DNA from: Neomegalonema sp.
Lineage (GTDB): Bacteria; Pseudomonadota; Alphaproteobacteria; Rhodobacterales; Rhodobacteraceae
Reading direction: 5' to 3'
DNA: 64,000 nt
Assembly (NCBI GenBank): GCA_022760435.1
Contig: JALEFY010000005.1
Location: 186,001-250,000, forward strand
Positions 25,189 through 38,589 of this stretch are shown here, one piece after another. Both the position numbers and the translations under genes were made by a program. Below the pieces are notes generated by a model. That model was not told the DNA's origin. It saw only the letters and a list, made by a program, of their open reading frames with translations, and did no database searches. Positions within the stretch are counted from its first letter, which is position 1, and each line of letters opens with the position of its first letter.

Positions 25189-26415
25189 ATGGCGCTTGTG
25201 GATCCTCTAAACGATATCGCTCGAAACGCCGTCGACTGCCGGCCTTCGGTCAATGAGCGCAAGCGCTGGCTGGTGGGCGGATGCCTGGCTCTGCTCGCCG
25301 CGCTGGCCGGGCTCCAAACAACGCTGGCACCGGCGGCACAGAACGCCGATGAGCGCGCGGCGATCCGTGTTTTTGCCGAGCAACAAGTGATGGTGCTCCC
25401 GACCGATGCGCAAACGCTCTGGACCGGGAGCACGTCCCGACATGGGCATCGCAGGCCCGCGCCTGAATGGGCGACGAACCTCGCCGATCTGCGTGATTAT
25501 GGCAGCAAGCCGATCTACCCGGCGCCGGTCTGGTCGCCCTATCTTGCCGAGCGCAGCGCCGATGATGCGGCTCAGGTCGCAATGGGCCCCGGCTTTGACG
25601 CGCTGTTCAGCGCGCCCCTGCCCCGACCGCGCCGCCATGCGGGCTATCTGCCCTTGCCCGTTCCCACCGTTCGGCTGGATATCGACACAGCCGAGATCCC
25701 GAAGACCGAACGACCAAGTGCCGAGATCCCGTCTGCGATCACCGCGACGCGCGGGGATGGGCCGCAAATCTCTCTCGTGCTGACCGCTGTCGGCGTGAAC
25801 GCCCCCGCAAGCAAGGAAGCGCTGAGCCGATTGCCGCGCGAGGTTGCGTTGGCGATTGCCCCGATCGCCAAGGACCCGGCCGCCTGGGCCCGCGCCGCCA
25901 AGCTTCAGGGGCGCACCGTGCTGGCGGAATTGCCGCTCGAGCCGCGCCACTATCCGCGCATCGATCCGGGCCCGCTGACCCTGCTCACCGCTGCCAGCGA
26001 GGCGGAGAACGCAGCGCGGCTCTCCGAAATCCTCGCGCTGGTTCCTCAGGCCGATGGCGTCGCCACCTATCTCGGCGGACGCTTCAAGACCGATACCCAG
26101 GCGACGACGCAGCTCATCGATACGCTCAAAGCGCGCGGCCTGATGGTCTTTGAAAACGGCGCGGCGGCGCGCAGCCAGCTCCAACAGATCGCCGCCAGTC
26201 ACGATGTGCCGAGCGTGGGCGCCGCCATCTCGCTCGATCGCGAGGGCCGCCTTCAGGATATCGCCGATGGCCTGCAACGGCTGGAGGCGAAGGCGCGCCG
26301 CGAAGGGCGGGCGGTCGGTGTCGCCGTGGCACTGCCGGGTACGGTCAATGCTCTGAGCGAATGGATCAGCAACGCGCAGCGCCGGGGTATTCGGATTACC
26401 GCGCTCGGCTCCTGA
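25189..26415 (+). CDS. Divergent polysaccharide deacetylase family protein (YibQ-like)
   Basis: A 408-residue membrane-anchored periplasmic protein. One helix lies at about 24-45 (RWLVGGCLALLAALAGL), followed by a Pro-rich low-complexity stretch to about 185. The DUF610/YibQ domain has ISLVLTAVGVNAPASKEAL, REVALAIAP, ELPLEPRHYPRIDPGP, YLGGRFKTD and AVGVAVALPGTVNALSEWI. In active deacetylases the first motif would hold metal Asp residues, but here TAVG stands where a D-D pair is expected, so catalysis is doubtful. It follows the envC-ctpA pair, the normal place for yibQ, though separated from it by a terminator. Confidence 0.85.
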   Translation: MALVDPLNDIARNAVDCRPSVNERKRWLVGGCLALLAALAGLQTTLAPAAQNADERAAIRVFAEQQVMVLPTDAQTLWTGSTSRHGHRRPAPEWATNLADLRDYGSKPIYPAPVWSPYLAERSADDAAQVAMGPGFDALFSAPLPRPRRHAGYLPLPVPTVRLDIDTAEIPKTERPSAEIPSAITATRGDGPQISLVLTAVGVNAPASKEALSRLPREVALAIAPIAKDPAAWARAAKLQGRTVLAELPLEPRHYPRIDPGPLTLLTAASEAENAARLSEILALVPQADGVATYLGGRFKTDTQATTQLIDTLKARGLMVFENGAAARSQLQQIAASHDVPSVGAAISLDREGRLQDIADGLQRLEAKARREGRAVGVAVALPGTVNALSEWISNAQRRGIRITALGS

Positions 26416-26490
26416 CTGGATCGAAGGGCTTGGCAGTGACGCGCGCCGCGCCTAAAGCTGCTTGCAACGCGCTTTGAGGAGGGCCGTGCG

Positions 26491-26970
26491 ATGGATGTTT
26501 CAAACCTGCCTTATCGCCCCTGTGTCGGGCTGATGGTGCTCAGCCCGCAGCGCCTGATCTTCGCCGGGCAGCGCATCGACAATACCGCGGAAGCCTGGCA
26601 GATGCCGCAGGGCGGCGTCGATGAGGGCGAAACGCCGATTGAGGCCGCCTTGCGCGAGCTTGGTGAGGAAACCGGGCTGGCGCCCGATCATGTCAACGTG
26701 CTCGGTGAGAGTCAGGATTGGCTCACCTATGATCTGCCCGCCGATCTCGTGCCCCGTCTATGGGGCGGTCGCTATCGCGGGCAGAAGCAAAAATGGTTTG
26801 CCCTGGAACTGACCGCCGGGGACGCCGCCATCAATATCGCCACCGCAGAGCCGGAGTTTTCGCAATGGCGCTGGCTGGATGCGCCGACGCTGATGGACAA
26901 GATCGTCCCGTTCAAACGCGCTCTTTATACGCAGGTATTCGAGGAATTCAGCGCGCTGCTCAAGCGGTGA
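26491..26970 (+). CDS. rppH: RNA pyrophosphohydrolase (Nudix)
   Basis: A 159-residue Nudix hydrolase. The Nudix box appears as GGVDEGETPIEAALRELGEETGL, after QMPQ. With DLPADLVPRLWGGRYRGQKQKWF and EFSQWRWLDAPTLMDKIVPFKR, the sequence is diagnostic for RppH/NudH, which removes pyrophosphate from 5' mRNA ends to start decay, or hydrolyses Ap4A/Ap5A in related proteins. The ATG at 26491 has GGAGGG upstream. It converges on atpC across a bidirectional terminator. Confidence 0.95.
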   Translation: MDVSNLPYRPCVGLMVLSPQRLIFAGQRIDNTAEAWQMPQGGVDEGETPIEAALRELGEETGLAPDHVNVLGESQDWLTYDLPADLVPRLWGGRYRGQKQKWFALELTAGDAAINIATAEPEFSQWRWLDAPTLMDKIVPFKRALYTQVFEEFSALLKR

Positions 26971-26980
26971 GCTCGCAAGA

Positions 26981-27004
26981 AAAAAGCGGGCCTGCGCCCG
27001 CTTT
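26981..27004. terminator. Bidirectional intrinsic terminator, rppH / atpC
   Basis: A 9-bp stem AAAGCGGGC/GCCCGCTTT with loop CTGC. On the - strand it is followed by a long T-run and so ends the atp operon. On the + strand the T-run is short. Confidence 0.85.
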
Positions 27005-27028
27005 CACTGATTCATGCTGTCAGCCGCC

Positions 27029-27427
27029 TCACGCCTGCGCGCGGTAGCTCTTCAGCGTCCGCAAATCGAGCAGATGCTGGGCGTGGCGGTGGACGTCATC
27101 ATCGTCGCTGGTCGCAACAGCCTCTTCCGCATCCTTGATCCGCTCCTCGAGCGTGTGCGGCTCGAGCTCGCTGAACGGATGAACCTCTTCAGCCAGGACA
27201 CTGACGCTGGAGGGTGAGACTTCGACGAAACCGCCAAAGACCACAAAGCGCTGCTCAGCACCATCGACGGTCGCGGTGACGATACCCGGACGCAGGGTGG
27301 TCAGATAGGGCGCATGGCCAGGCATGATCCCCAGTTCGCCATCGGCTCCGGGGACGACAACCAGAGTGGCAACCGCTGAAGCCATATTGCGTTCGGGCGA
27401 GACGAGGTCGAATTGAAGGGTTGCCAT
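27029..27427 (-). CDS. atpC: F1 ATP synthase epsilon subunit
   Basis: A 132-residue epsilon subunit. The N-terminal beta-sandwich (MATLQFDLVSPERNMAS, PGADGELGIMPGHAPYLTTLRPG) is typical, and a shorter helical C-terminus is rich in Asp (TSDDDDVHRHAQ). It sits in the central stalk and couples or inhibits rotation. Last gene of atpHAGDC, 96 bp after atpD, ending at a strong terminator. Confidence 0.96.
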   Translation of the reverse strand: MATLQFDLVSPERNMASAVATLVVVPGADGELGIMPGHAPYLTTLRPGIVTATVDGAEQRFVVFGGFVEVSPSSVSVLAEEVHPFSELEPHTLEERIKDAEEAVATSDDDDVHRHAQHLLDLRTLKSYRAQA

Positions 27428-27523
27428 CGCGGCTCTCTTTCCTCAATCGTTGCGTGCCTGATCGGCGCGTCTGCCGCGCCGATCGGTGTAATGGCCGGGC
27501 GGAGCAAAGCCCGCCCGCTCGGA

Positions 27524-29882
<2,359 letters not shown>

Positions 29883-29915
29883 CTGCCGCTCCTTTCTCTA
29901 AGCGTCGTCGACAAA

Positions 29916-31454
29916 TCAGGCGAAGGTCGATTTAAAGGCTGTGATGGCGCCTTTAATCTTGTCTTCCATCTCGCCTTTTACTTTCCCATCGTTGTCCCGA
30001 ATGAAATCGAGCACGTCGCGGGCATCGCTGCGCAGATGGGCGAGGAAACCACGCTCAAAGCGCACGACATCGCGGACAGGAACGTCATCAAGATAGCCGT
30101 TCACGCCAGCATAGATCACGCAGACCTGCTCAGCATTGGTCAGAGGCGAGTATTGCGGCTGCTTGAGCAGCTCAACGAGGCGTGCGCCGCGGTTGAGCAG
30201 TTTCTGGGTCGCAGCATCGAGATCCGAGCCGAACTGTGCGAAGGCCGCCATCTCACGATACTGCGCCAGCTCCAGCTTGATCGAACCGGCGACCGATTTC
30301 ATCGATTTGGTCTGGGCGGAGGAGCCAACACGGCTCACCGACAGACCGACATTCACCGCCGGGCGAACGCCCTGGTAGAACAGATCGGTTTCAAGGAAGA
30401 TCTGACCATCGGTGATCGAGATCACGTTGGTCGGAATATAGGCCGAGACGTCCCCTGCCTGGGTTTCAATGATCGGCAGTGCGGTCATCGAGCCCGAGCC
30501 GTAATCTTCATTGAGCTTCGCGGCACGCTCAAGCAGGCGCGAATGCAGGAAGAAAACGTCGCCCGGATACGCTTCGCGGCCTGGCGGACGGCGCAGCAGC
30601 AGAGACATTTGGCGATAGGACACGGCCTGCTTGGACAGATCGTCATAAACGATCACGGCGTGCATGCCATTGTCGCGGAAGTATTCGGCCATCGCACAAC
30701 CGGCATAAGGCGCGAGATATTGCATCGGCGCCGGCTCGGACGCGGTTGCAGCAACGACGATCGAGTATTCGAGCGCGCCGGTTTCTTCGAGCTTCTTCAC
30801 CAGTTGCGCCACGGTCGAGCGCTTTTGACCCACAGCGACATAGACGCAGTAGAGCTTCTTGTGCTCATCATCGCCTGCGACGTCGTTGTAGTTTTTCTGG
30901 TTCAGGATGGTATCGAGCGCGATCGCGGTCTTGCCGGTTTGACGGTCACCAATGATCAGCTCGCGCTGGCCGCGGCCGACCGGCACCAGGGCGTCAACCG
31001 CCTTCAGACCGGTTGCCATCGGCTCATGCACCGATTTACGCGGAATGATGCCGGGGGCCTTACGGTCGGCGCGGATACGCTCAGCCGCTTCGATCGGGCC
31101 CTTGCCGTCGATCGGGTTGCCCAGCGCGTCAACAACACGGCCAAGCAGGCCCTTGCCAACCGGTACGTCAACAATCGATTGCGTCCGCTTGACCGTGTCG
31201 CCTTCCTTGATGTCCCGGTCGGAACCGAAGATCACGATACCGACATTGTCGGCTTCAAGGTTCAGCGCCATCCCCATGATATTTCCGGGGAATTCCACCA
31301 TTTCACCGGCTTGGACACCGTCAAGACCGTGGACACGGGCAATACCGTCACCGACCGACAGCACCCGACCGACTTCGGCCAGTTCAGCCTCTTGGCCAAA
31401 GCTCTTGATCTGGTCCTTGAGGATCGCCGAGATTTCCGCTGGCTGGATGCTCAT
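29916..31454 (-). CDS. atpA: F1 ATP synthase alpha subunit
   Basis: A 512-residue non-catalytic nucleotide-binding subunit. Walker A lies in [18 protein letters not shown]. The arginine-finger region is in [17 protein letters not shown], and the ATPase alpha/beta signature lies there too. The length equals the family norm. The ATG overlaps the atpH stop (TGATG). Confidence 0.98.
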   Translation of the reverse strand: MSIQPAEISAILKDQIKSFGQEAELAEVGRVLSVGDGIARVHGLDGVQAGEMVEFPGNIMGMALNLEADNVGIVIFGSDRDIKEGDTVKRTQSIVDVPVGKGLLGRVVDALGNPIDGKGPIEAAERIRADRKAPGIIPRKSVHEPMATGLKAVDALVPVGRGQRELIIGDRQTGKTAIALDTILNQKNYNDVAGDDEHKKLYCVYVAVGQKRSTVAQLVKKLEETGALEYSIVVAATASEPAPMQYLAPYAGCAMAEYFRDNGMHAVIVYDDLSKQAVSYRQMSLLLRRPPGREAYPGDVFFLHSRLLERAAKLNEDYGSGSMTALPIIETQAGDVSAYIPTNVISITDGQIFLETDLFYQGVRPAVNVGLSVSRVGSSAQTKSMKSVAGSIKLELAQYREMAAFAQFGSDLDAATQKLLNRGARLVELLKQPQYSPLTNAEQVCVIYAGVNGYLDDVPVRDVVRFERGFLAHLRSDARDVLDFIRDNDGKVKGEMEDKIKGAITAFKSTFA

Positions 31455-32014
31455 CAGGAGGCCTCTTTCATCGCATGTTGAAGTTTCGACAGTTTCGAGC
31501 GGACCGACGCATCGATCATCGTGCTGCCCATTTTCACTACGAGGCCGCCGATCAGATCCGGATCGACCTCGACACTCATATGAACGGTCTTGCCTGCCGA
31601 CTTGGCGAGCGAAGCGCTCAATTTCTGGATTTGCCCATCGCTGAGCGGCTCGGCGGTGGTGACAAAAGCGGTGACTTCACCGCGCTTGGCCGCAGCCAGG
31701 GCGCCAAAGGCGCTGGTCATGCCCGGCAGCACGCTCAGGCGGCGTTTTTCCGCCATCAGCGCCAGGGTATTCGTGGTCAGGCTGTTGAAGCCCATCTTCT
31801 CGGCGATGCCGAGGATCGCGCCTTTGAGCTCGCCGCGGCTGGCGGATTGATCGGCCAGGGCGCGCGCAATCTCCGGCTGGTCGCTCAGCGCCGAGCCAAG
31901 CGCGGCAATATCGGCAGAAACCGCATCCAGCGCGCCGCTTTCATCGGCCAGTTCAAACAATGCAGTGGCGTAGCGCCCCGCAACCCCTGAGACAATGTTG
32001 GCCGTGTCTGACAC
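31454..32014 (-). CDS. atpH: F1 ATP synthase delta subunit
   Basis: A 186-residue OSCP-type subunit linking F1 to the peripheral stalk. Family features are [19 protein letters not shown] near the N-terminus and, near the C-terminus, [26 protein letters not shown]. First gene of the atpHAGDC operon. The 273 bp upstream, between atpH and priA, must hold its promoter, which I could not identify with confidence. Confidence 0.96.
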   Translation of the reverse strand: MSDTANIVSGVAGRYATALFELADESGALDAVSADIAALGSALSDQPEIARALADQSASRGELKGAILGIAEKMGFNSLTTNTLALMAEKRRLSVLPGMTSAFGALAAAKRGEVTAFVTTAEPLSDGQIQKLSASLAKSAGKTVHMSVEVDPDLIGGLVVKMGSTMIDASVRSKLSKLQHAMKEAS

Positions 32015-32287
32015 GCTGTTCTCCCATGAAAGCCCGGTCGGGCAGGCCTAACAGATCGAGCGATGACCGCAGGACCCGAGAGCCAACTGCCCCCGATTGC
32101 CGCACGCTTCTCGCCCCGGGGGCAAAAAGTGCCCTCGGGTCGCTCACTTCGCGCGGTGGAGTAGCATAGCGATTTGCAGGCGGCAATACGCTCAGCGCGA
32201 CCACACACCGCCTAAAAGCGGCCTCATTGTCGCAATCGCACAAATTTCCGCAAAGTTTAGGGTGAATTTAGCGAAAGATACGATCGC

Positions 32288-34516
32288 TCAGAAAAATGTC
32301 TGCGGATCAATGTCGTAAACGACGCGCACCCCGCCGCGCTGGCGGATCCGCGCATCCCAGGCCCGGATCGCTGGCTGAACGGCGATATTCTTCGGCGCCT
32401 TGAGCAGCATGCGCACCCGGGACTTGCCGCGAATGCGGGTGATCGGTGCGGGCGCAGGTCCCAGAAGCTGGATCCCGGCTTCGCGCAAAGGCCCGCTGGC
32501 ACGAGCGAATTGTTGCGCGATATCCCAGACTTTTGCCTCATCGGGGCCACTGAAAATCACGCCGACATAGCGCCCGAACGGGGGCGCGCCGACCTGCGCC
32601 CGTCCACGGCTCTCGATTTGCAGAAAACCGGTCTCGTCATTACGCACCAGCATCTGCATGACCGGCTGATCGGGGGCGACGGTCTGGAGCAGCGCCTTGC
32701 CCGGCTTTTGCGCCCGCCCGGCCCGCCCGGCCACCTGCCGAATCAACTGGAAGGTGCGCTCGGCGGCGCGAAAGTCCCCGCCTTGCAAGCCCAGATCGGC
32801 ATCCACCACCCCGACCAGCGTGAGATTGGGGAAGTTATGCCCCTTGGCCACGATCTGGGTGCCGACGATGAGATCCGCCTCCCCATTGGCAATTACAGAG
32901 ATCTGCTCGCGCAACGCGGCCGCCGAGGGCGCCATATCCGAGGACAGGATCGAGAGCCGCGCCTGCGGAAACCGCGCCGCCGCCTCTTCGGCAAGCCTCT
33001 CGACCCCCGGACCACAAGCGGCGAGTTCGTCCGAGCCGCATTCGCGACATTTGGGCGGCTCTTTCTCTGTATGCCCGCACATATGGCATTGCATGATGCC
33101 GGTGAAGCGGTGGCTCACCAGCCAGGTGTCGCAATGCGGACAATTGAACCGCTCCCCGCATTTGCGGCACAAGGTCAAGGGCGCATAGCCGCGGCGGTTG
33201 AGAAACAGCAGCGCTTGCTCGCCTCGGCCAAGCGTCTGCGCAATCTCGCGCGCCAGCGTCGGGGTGATCCATTGATCCTTGTCGGGCTTGTCCGCACGGA
33301 TATCGATGGCGCCGATTGTCGGCTCCACCGCCGCCCCGAATCGCACCGGCAGGTTTACATTGCGATAGCGCCCGGCCTGAGCATTGGCCCAGGTCTCCAT
33401 CGACGGCGTCGCCGAAGCCAGCACGATCGCCGCCTTGCTCAGCGAAGCCCGCAAGACCGCCATGTCGCGCCCATGATAGATCGCGCCCTCTTCCTGCTTG
33501 TAGCCGCCATCATGCTCTTCATCGACGACGATCAAGCCCAGATCCCGAAACGGCAGGAACAGCGCCGAGCGTGCCCCGACCACCACTTGCGCCTTGCCTT
33601 GCGCGACCGCACGCCAGCAACGCCGCCTTTCGACCCCGTTGGCGGCCGAATGCCACTCCGCCGGTCGGGCGCCGAATCGGTTCTCCATCCGGCTCAGAAA
33701 CGAATCAGTCAGCGCAATTTCGGGCAACAGCACCAAAGCCTGCCGCCCCTGCCGCAAACATTCCGCCACCGCTTCGAGATAGGCTTCGGTCTTGCCAGAG
33801 CCGGTCACCCCGTGCAGCAGCACCGGCTCGAAGGCATGGCGCCGCACCGCCTCCTGCAATTCTTGCGCGGCCTGCGCCTGATGCTCGTTGAGCTCGGTGC
33901 GCGGGCGATCAGGATCGAGACGGCGATAGCTCGGGTCGCGCGCCGCCAATGTCTCGCGCAATGCCCCGGCCTCGATGACGCCGCTCACCACCCCGGCCCC
34001 GACTTCGGCTGCACGGGCCAGCTCCATGCGGGTGATCGTGAAATCCTCGCGCCCATCGGCCAGATGCCTGAATATCTCGAGCACCTTTGCGCGTGCCTGC
34101 GTGGCTTTCTCGAGCACCAGGGAGCCTGCCACGACCACGCGTTTGGTCGGCGCAGGCTCGGCCAGATCCGGCGCGCGGGTCGCCAGCCGCCCCATCTCGC
34201 CGAGCGGTGTCATCGTGTAATCCGCCGCCCGCACCAGAAACTGACGCATCGGCTCCGGCATGGGCGGCAGGTCGAGCACCTGCCCGATCCGCTTGAGCTT
34301 TTTGAGCGGCACCCCGCCCTGCCCCTCGCCCCAGACGATCCCGATCACCTCGCGCCCGCCGAGCGGCACGGTGACATAACTGCCCGGCTGAACCGCCTGC
34401 GCCTCCTCCTGATCGGGCAGCAGGTAGTCGTAGGGGCCTGGCACGGGCGCACAAGGAACCACGGAAATTGTTTGCGGATTGTGATCCTCCAGCTTTTCCT
34501 CGCCGAACAGATCCAT
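32288..34516 (-). CDS. priA: Primosomal replication protein N' (PriA helicase)
   Basis: A 742-residue DEAH-box helicase that reloads the replisome at stalled forks. The N-terminal DNA-binding domain comes first, then Walker [24 protein letters not shown], and [13 protein letters not shown] zinc-binding insertion follows with [33 protein letters not shown], and then [14 protein letters not shown] and [10 protein letters not shown]. All eight zinc cysteines are present. Divergent from the transaldolase-like gene and adjacent to the atp operon, as in many alphaproteobacteria. Confidence 0.96.
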   Translation of the reverse strand: MDLFGEEKLEDHNPQTISVVPCAPVPGPYDYLLPDQEEAQAVQPGSYVTVPLGGREVIGIVWGEGQGGVPLKKLKRIGQVLDLPPMPEPMRQFLVRAADYTMTPLGEMGRLATRAPDLAEPAPTKRVVVAGSLVLEKATQARAKVLEIFRHLADGREDFTITRMELARAAEVGAGVVSGVIEAGALRETLAARDPSYRRLDPDRPRTELNEHQAQAAQELQEAVRRHAFEPVLLHGVTGSGKTEAYLEAVAECLRQGRQALVLLPEIALTDSFLSRMENRFGARPAEWHSAANGVERRRCWRAVAQGKAQVVVGARSALFLPFRDLGLIVVDEEHDGGYKQEEGAIYHGRDMAVLRASLSKAAIVLASATPSMETWANAQAGRYRNVNLPVRFGAAVEPTIGAIDIRADKPDKDQWITPTLAREIAQTLGRGEQALLFLNRRGYAPLTLCRKCGERFNCPHCDTWLVSHRFTGIMQCHMCGHTEKEPPKCRECGSDELAACGPGVERLAEEAAARFPQARLSILSSDMAPSAAALREQISVIANGEADLIVGTQIVAKGHNFPNLTLVGVVDADLGLQGGDFRAAERTFQLIRQVAGRAGRAQKPGKALLQTVAPDQPVMQMLVRNDETGFLQIESRGRAQVGAPPFGRYVGVIFSGPDEAKVWDIAQQFARASGPLREAGIQLLGPAPAPITRIRGKSRVRMLLKAPKNIAVQPAIRAWDARIRQRGGVRVVYDIDPQTFF

Positions 34517-34627
34517 TACAGCGCTCCGTCATCAGTGTCGCACCGACGTAGCGAAGCCGGTCCGGTTTCGCTAGAGTGCGCGCGCAAAGACCGGCCGGGC
34601 CTTGCGCCAGGGAGAAGCGAGAGAGAC

Positions 34628-35287
34628 ATGAAATTCTTCATCGATACCGCCGAGATTGACCAGATCCGCGAGCTTGCCGATACCGGCATGGTCGACGGCG
34701 TCACCACCAACCCCTCGCTGATCGCCAAATCGGGGCGCAATTTCATCGAGGTGATTGCCGAGATCGCCGAGATTGTGCCCGGCCCGGTCAGTGCCGAGGT
34801 CACCGCCACCGATGCCGATGCCATGATCGCCGAAGGGCGCGAGTTGGCGAAGATCGGCGACAATATCGCCGTGAAGGTGCCCCTGACCTGGGCGGGTCTG
34901 AAGACCTGCCGCGTGCTTTCCGATGAAGGACGGATGGTCAATGTCACGCTGTGTTTCTCGGCCAATCAAGCCTTGTTGGCAGCCAAGGCCGGGGCCAGCT
35001 TCATCTCGCCCTTTATTGGCCGACTGGATGATATCGGGCTCGATGGCATGGAGCTGATCGCCGATATTCGCGAGATCTACGATAATTACGACTTTGAAAC
35101 CGAGATCCTCGCGGCCTCGATTCGCACCGTGAATCACGTTCAGCAATGTGCGCAAGTCGGCGCAGATGTGATCACGGCGCCCCCGGCAATCATTAAAAGC
35201 CTCGTCAAACACCCTTTGACCGATAAAGGGCTCGATGCCTTCCTTGCGGATTGGGCGAAAACCGGTCAAACCATCCTCAAAGGTTGA
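34628..35287 (+). CDS. fsa: Transaldolase / fructose-6-phosphate aldolase family (TalC-type)
   Basis: A 219-residue short transaldolase. [33 protein letters not shown], the Schiff-base lysine in [13 protein letters not shown], and [16 protein letters not shown] identify the TalC/FSA subgroup. It transfers dihydroxyacetone units in the pentose phosphate pathway or cleaves fructose 6-phosphate; these cannot be told apart by eye. The ATG at 34628 follows AGGGAGAAG. DUF484 and xerC follow, making the conserved priA-fsa-DUF484-xerC neighbourhood. Confidence 0.94.
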   Translation: MKFFIDTAEIDQIRELADTGMVDGVTTNPSLIAKSGRNFIEVIAEIAEIVPGPVSAEVTATDADAMIAEGRELAKIGDNIAVKVPLTWAGLKTCRVLSDEGRMVNVTLCFSANQALLAAKAGASFISPFIGRLDDIGLDGMELIADIREIYDNYDFETEILAASIRTVNHVQQCAQVGADVITAPPAIIKSLVKHPLTDKGLDAFLADWAKTGQTILKG

Positions 35288-35303
35288 GTTGAAGGGCCAG
35301 ATC

Positions 35304-36065
35304 TTGGACGCCAAACGTAAACGCTCAGCAAGCTCGCGCGCCTTGTCCATCGAGGCAACGGTGCGCGAGTTTATCAGCAAGAACCCCGATTTCGTGCTCA
35401 ATGATGCCGAGATGATGCGCGCCCTGCTGTCCTGCGGTCAAAAGGAAGGGCGCAATGTCGTCGATCTGCGCGGCGCGGTGATCTCGCGCCTTGAGGAACG
35501 GCTGGGCCGGCTGGCCGAAGCCCATCGCGACATGATCGAAGCCGCCTGGGACAACATCACCGGCATGGAGCAAGTGCATCGCGCTGCGCTCGAGGCAATC
35601 GATGCCCAGACCTTTGAGCGGTTCTGCGAGATCGTCACCGAGGATTTCACCGAATTGCTCAATGTGGACTGGGTGCGGTTCTGCCTATCCAGCGCCCATG
35701 AGCTTGCGGTTGGCGATAGCGCCTTTGTCATTCTGAGCGTCGAGCAGATGGCGGCGCTGATGGCGCGGCACCGCACTCCCGGCCAGCCGCAACGCGTGCT
35801 GCTCCACGGGCATCTGGGCAGCGATGCAGGGCTGGGAACATCCATCGCCGACCCGGCAATCTATGGCGCGGATGCGCCGCTGGTCGGCTCGGAAGCTGTG
35901 ATCCGGCTCGATTTCGGGCGCCACCTTCCCCCGGGCCTGCTGGTCTTCGGAGCGCAGGATCCCGAGCGCTTCCATGAAGAGCAGGGCAGCGAGCTCTTGA
36001 GCTTTCTTGGCGCGATTTTGGAACGGGCCATGCGCGGCTGGCTCAGCCTCACCCCCGCATTGTGA
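35304..36065 (+). CDS. DUF484 family protein (GAF-like)
   Basis: About 253 residues. The N-terminal helix EATVREFISKNPDFVLNDAEMMRALL, then GRNVVDLRGAVISRLEERL, is the DUF484 signature. The rest resembles a GAF domain and ends GSELLSFLGAILERAMRGWL. Members sit next to xerC across proteobacteria, but their role is unknown. TTG at 35304, with AAGGG eight bases upstream, is the best start; earlier codons lie inside fsa. Its TGA overlaps the GTG of xerC by 4 bp. Confidence 0.88.
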   Translation: MDAKRKRSASSRALSIEATVREFISKNPDFVLNDAEMMRALLSCGQKEGRNVVDLRGAVISRLEERLGRLAEAHRDMIEAAWDNITGMEQVHRAALEAIDAQTFERFCEIVTEDFTELLNVDWVRFCLSSAHELAVGDSAFVILSVEQMAALMARHRTPGQPQRVLLHGHLGSDAGLGTSIADPAIYGADAPLVGSEAVIRLDFGRHLPPGLLVFGAQDPERFHEEQGSELLSFLGAILERAMRGWLSLTPAL

Positions 36066-37018
36066 GCGAGACGCCGCCGGGCTCGGTCTTAGCCAGCGAC
36101 CTGCTCGGCCACTGGCTCGAGCATCTGCGCGGCGCGCGCGATGTGAGCCCGCGCACGCTGGAGAGCTATGGCTTTGCCGTCCAGGATCTCATCGGCTTCT
36201 TGCGAGACTATCATGGCGACGACCCGGATCTGGCCAGGCTTGCCCAGCTCGGCGCGGTCGATCTGCGCGCATGGCTGGCCAGTCTGCCCGAGCGGCGCGG
36301 GCTCTCGAGCCGGACGATCAAGCAGCAACTTTCCGCGGTAAAGAGCTTTTATCGCTGGCTGGCCGAGAGCCGTGGCCTCGATGCCAGCGTTGTGCTCAAT
36401 GCCCGAGGCCCGAAAGCCCCGCCGCGCCTGCCGCGTCCGTTGTCGGTCACTCAAGCCGAAGACATGCTGCACGCGGTGGAAGCCGAGGCGCTGGGCGATG
36501 ACAGCACCCCGCCCTGGGTCGCCGCGCGTGATATCGCCGCGCTCACCCTGATGTGGGGCTGCGGCCTGCGCATTTCCGAAGTGCTCGCGATCAAAGCCGG
36601 GCAATTGCCCCTGGGTGAGAGCCTGCGGGTGATCGGCAAGGGGCGCAAGGAGCGGTTGGTGCCGGTCATCGAGCCCGCCCGCGATGCGCTCGACGCCTAT
36701 GCGGCTGCACAGCCCTTTGGCCTGTCAGCCGATGAGCCGCTGTTTCGCGGCGTGCGCGGGGGGGCCTTGCAACCGGCGCTCTTGCAACGGGCGATGCGCC
36801 GGGCACGCGCGCAACTTGGCCTGCCCGACAGCGCCACGCCGCACGCCTTGCGCCACTCCTTCGCCACCCATCTGCTGGAGGCCGGGGGCGATCTGCGCGC
36901 AATCCAGCAACTGCTCGGCCATGCGCAACTGACCACGACGCAGGTCTATACCGGGGTCAATGAGCAGCATCTGATGGCAGCCTATCGCGCCGCCCATCCG
37001 CATGCGAAAAAGGACTGA
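36062..37018 (+). CDS. xerC: Tyrosine recombinase XerC
   Basis: A 318-residue site-specific recombinase that resolves chromosome dimers at dif with XerD. A SAM-like core-binding domain (LLGHWLEHLRGARDVSPRTLESY) precedes the catalytic domain, where the Arg in WGCGLRISEVLAI, HALRHSFATHLLEAGGDLRAIQQLLGHAQL and the Tyr nucleophile in TTTQVYTGV are all present. The GTG start overlaps the DUF484 stop. Location after DUF484 favours XerC over XerD. No dif site was recognised in the window. Confidence 0.93.
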   Translation: MSETPPGSVLASDLLGHWLEHLRGARDVSPRTLESYGFAVQDLIGFLRDYHGDDPDLARLAQLGAVDLRAWLASLPERRGLSSRTIKQQLSAVKSFYRWLAESRGLDASVVLNARGPKAPPRLPRPLSVTQAEDMLHAVEAEALGDDSTPPWVAARDIAALTLMWGCGLRISEVLAIKAGQLPLGESLRVIGKGRKERLVPVIEPARDALDAYAAAQPFGLSADEPLFRGVRGGALQPALLQRAMRRARAQLGLPDSATPHALRHSFATHLLEAGGDLRAIQQLLGHAQLTTTQVYTGVNEQHLMAAYRAAHPHAKKD

Positions 37019-37038
37019 ACAGCGCCGATAACAGCGAA

Positions 37039-37064
37039 GGAGCACCGGGCGGGCCCGATGCTCC
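37039..37064. terminator. Hairpin between convergent xerC and lpd
   Basis: GGAGCACCGGGC pairs with GCCCGATGCTCC with one mismatch. No long U-run follows on either strand, so it is at best a moderate terminator. Confidence 0.45.
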
Positions 37065-37073
37065 TGGTCTTGA

Positions 37074-38480
37074 TCAGGCGTGGATCGCCGCGCCATTGGC
37101 GGCGGCCAGGGCCGCCTCGCGCACCGCTTCGGAGAAGGTCGGGTGCGCATGGCAGGTGCGGGCGATATCCTCGGACGCCGCGCCGAACTCCATCGCCACA
37201 CAGATCTCGTGGATCAGATCGCCAGCCGCCGGGCCGATGATATGCGCGCCGAGCACCCGGTCGGTGTCCTTGTCGCAGAGCAGCTTGACGAAGCCCTCGG
37301 AGGCGAAGTTAGCCTTGGCGCGGCCATTGCCCATGAACGGGAATTTGCCGACCTTGTAGGCCTGCCCGCGCGCCTTGAGCTGCTCCTCGGTCTCGCCGAC
37401 ATTGGCGACTTCCGGCGTGGTGTAGATCACGCCCGGGATCACCCCGTAATTGACGTGGCCATGCTGGCCAGCAATGCTCTCGGCGACCGCTACACCCTCT
37501 TCCTCGGCCTTGTGCGCGAGCATCGGACCGGCAATCACATCACCGATCGCCCAGATGCCTTCGACATTGGTCTTCCAGCCATTGGTTTCGATGACGCCGC
37601 GATCGGTGACCTTGATCCCAACCTCTTCGAGGCCCAGACCGGTGGTGTAAGGCCGACGCCCGGTCGCCACCAGGACCACATCGGCATCGATGCTGTGCTC
37701 GCTGTCATCCTTTTTCAGCTTGTAGCCGATCTTGACGCCCTTCTTGCCGGCCTCGACCGACTGCACCGCTGCGCCCAGAGTGAAGGTCATGCCCTGTTTG
37801 GCGAGGATCTTCTGGAACTGCTTGGCAATCTCGCCATCCATGCCCGGGGTGATCGCATCCATGTATTCAAGCACGGTGACTTCGGCGCCCAAACGGCCCC
37901 AGACCGAGCCGAGCTCGAGCCCGATCACGCCAGCGCCGATGACCACCATCTTGCCCGGCACCTTTTCGAGCGCCAGCGCGCCGGTGCTGTCGACGATCTG
38001 CTTCTGATCGACCTTGGCGAAGGGCAGTTCCGACGGCTCGGAACCGGTGGCGATCACGATATTCTTGGTCTCGAGGGTCTGATTGCCACCATCGAGCAGC
38101 GCGACCTCGACCTTGCCCTTGCCTGCGATCTTGCCCCAGCCCTTGACGTAAGTGACCTTGTTCTTCTTGAACAGGAACTCGATGCCTTGGGTATTGCCGT
38201 CGATTACGCTCTGCTTGTAGGCGTGCATCTTGGTGATATCGACCGAGACATCCTTGGCGATGATGCCCATATCGGCAAAATGGGTGTTGGCCTCGTTCAC
38301 GAGTTCCGAGCTGTGCAGCAGGGCCTTCGAGGGGATGCAGCCGACATTGAGGCAGGTGCCGCCCAGCGCGCCGCGCCCTTCGACGCAAGCCACTTTCAAC
38401 CCGAGCTGCGCCGCGCGAATGGCGCATACATAGCCGCCGGGGCCACCGCCGATGACCACGACATCAAAATTGTCCGACAT
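37074..38480 (-). CDS. lpd: Dihydrolipoamide dehydrogenase (E3)
   Basis: A 468-residue flavoprotein that reoxidises lipoyl groups of 2-oxoacid dehydrogenases using NAD+. The FAD site is [21 protein letters not shown]. The redox disulfide is Cys43/Cys48 in [13 protein letters not shown], the NAD site is [20 protein letters not shown], and the C-terminal base is in CHAHPTFSE. The ATG at 38480 has AGGGAG upstream; longer forms are not supported. It follows odhB, but an intrinsic terminator lies between them. Confidence 0.97.
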   Translation of the reverse strand: MSDNFDVVVIGGGPGGYVCAIRAAQLGLKVACVEGRGALGGTCLNVGCIPSKALLHSSELVNEANTHFADMGIIAKDVSVDITKMHAYKQSVIDGNTQGIEFLFKKNKVTYVKGWGKIAGKGKVEVALLDGGNQTLETKNIVIATGSEPSELPFAKVDQKQIVDSTGALALEKVPGKMVVIGAGVIGLELGSVWGRLGAEVTVLEYMDAITPGMDGEIAKQFQKILAKQGMTFTLGAAVQSVEAGKKGVKIGYKLKKDDSEHSIDADVVLVATGRRPYTTGLGLEEVGIKVTDRGVIETNGWKTNVEGIWAIGDVIAGPMLAHKAEEEGVAVAESIAGQHGHVNYGVIPGVIYTTPEVANVGETEEQLKARGQAYKVGKFPFMGNGRAKANFASEGFVKLLCDKDTDRVLGAHIIGPAAGDLIHEICVAMEFGAASEDIARTCHAHPTFSEAVREAALAAANGAAIHA

Positions 38481-38589
38481 GAGTGTTCTCCCTTGAACGA
38501 GCGACGCTGCCTTGCGCGATCTGCCGCTCTGTGGTCCGGGCGCCGCCGAGCGTGACGCACCCCATGTGCTGCCCGGCAAAACTGCCTCC

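Noticed and set aside
32510-35287. A 925-codon + strand frame antisense to priA that runs into the transaldolase-like gene
   Set aside because: The first part is a high-GC shadow of priA with no recognisable domain. Only the part from ATG 34628 is a real gene.
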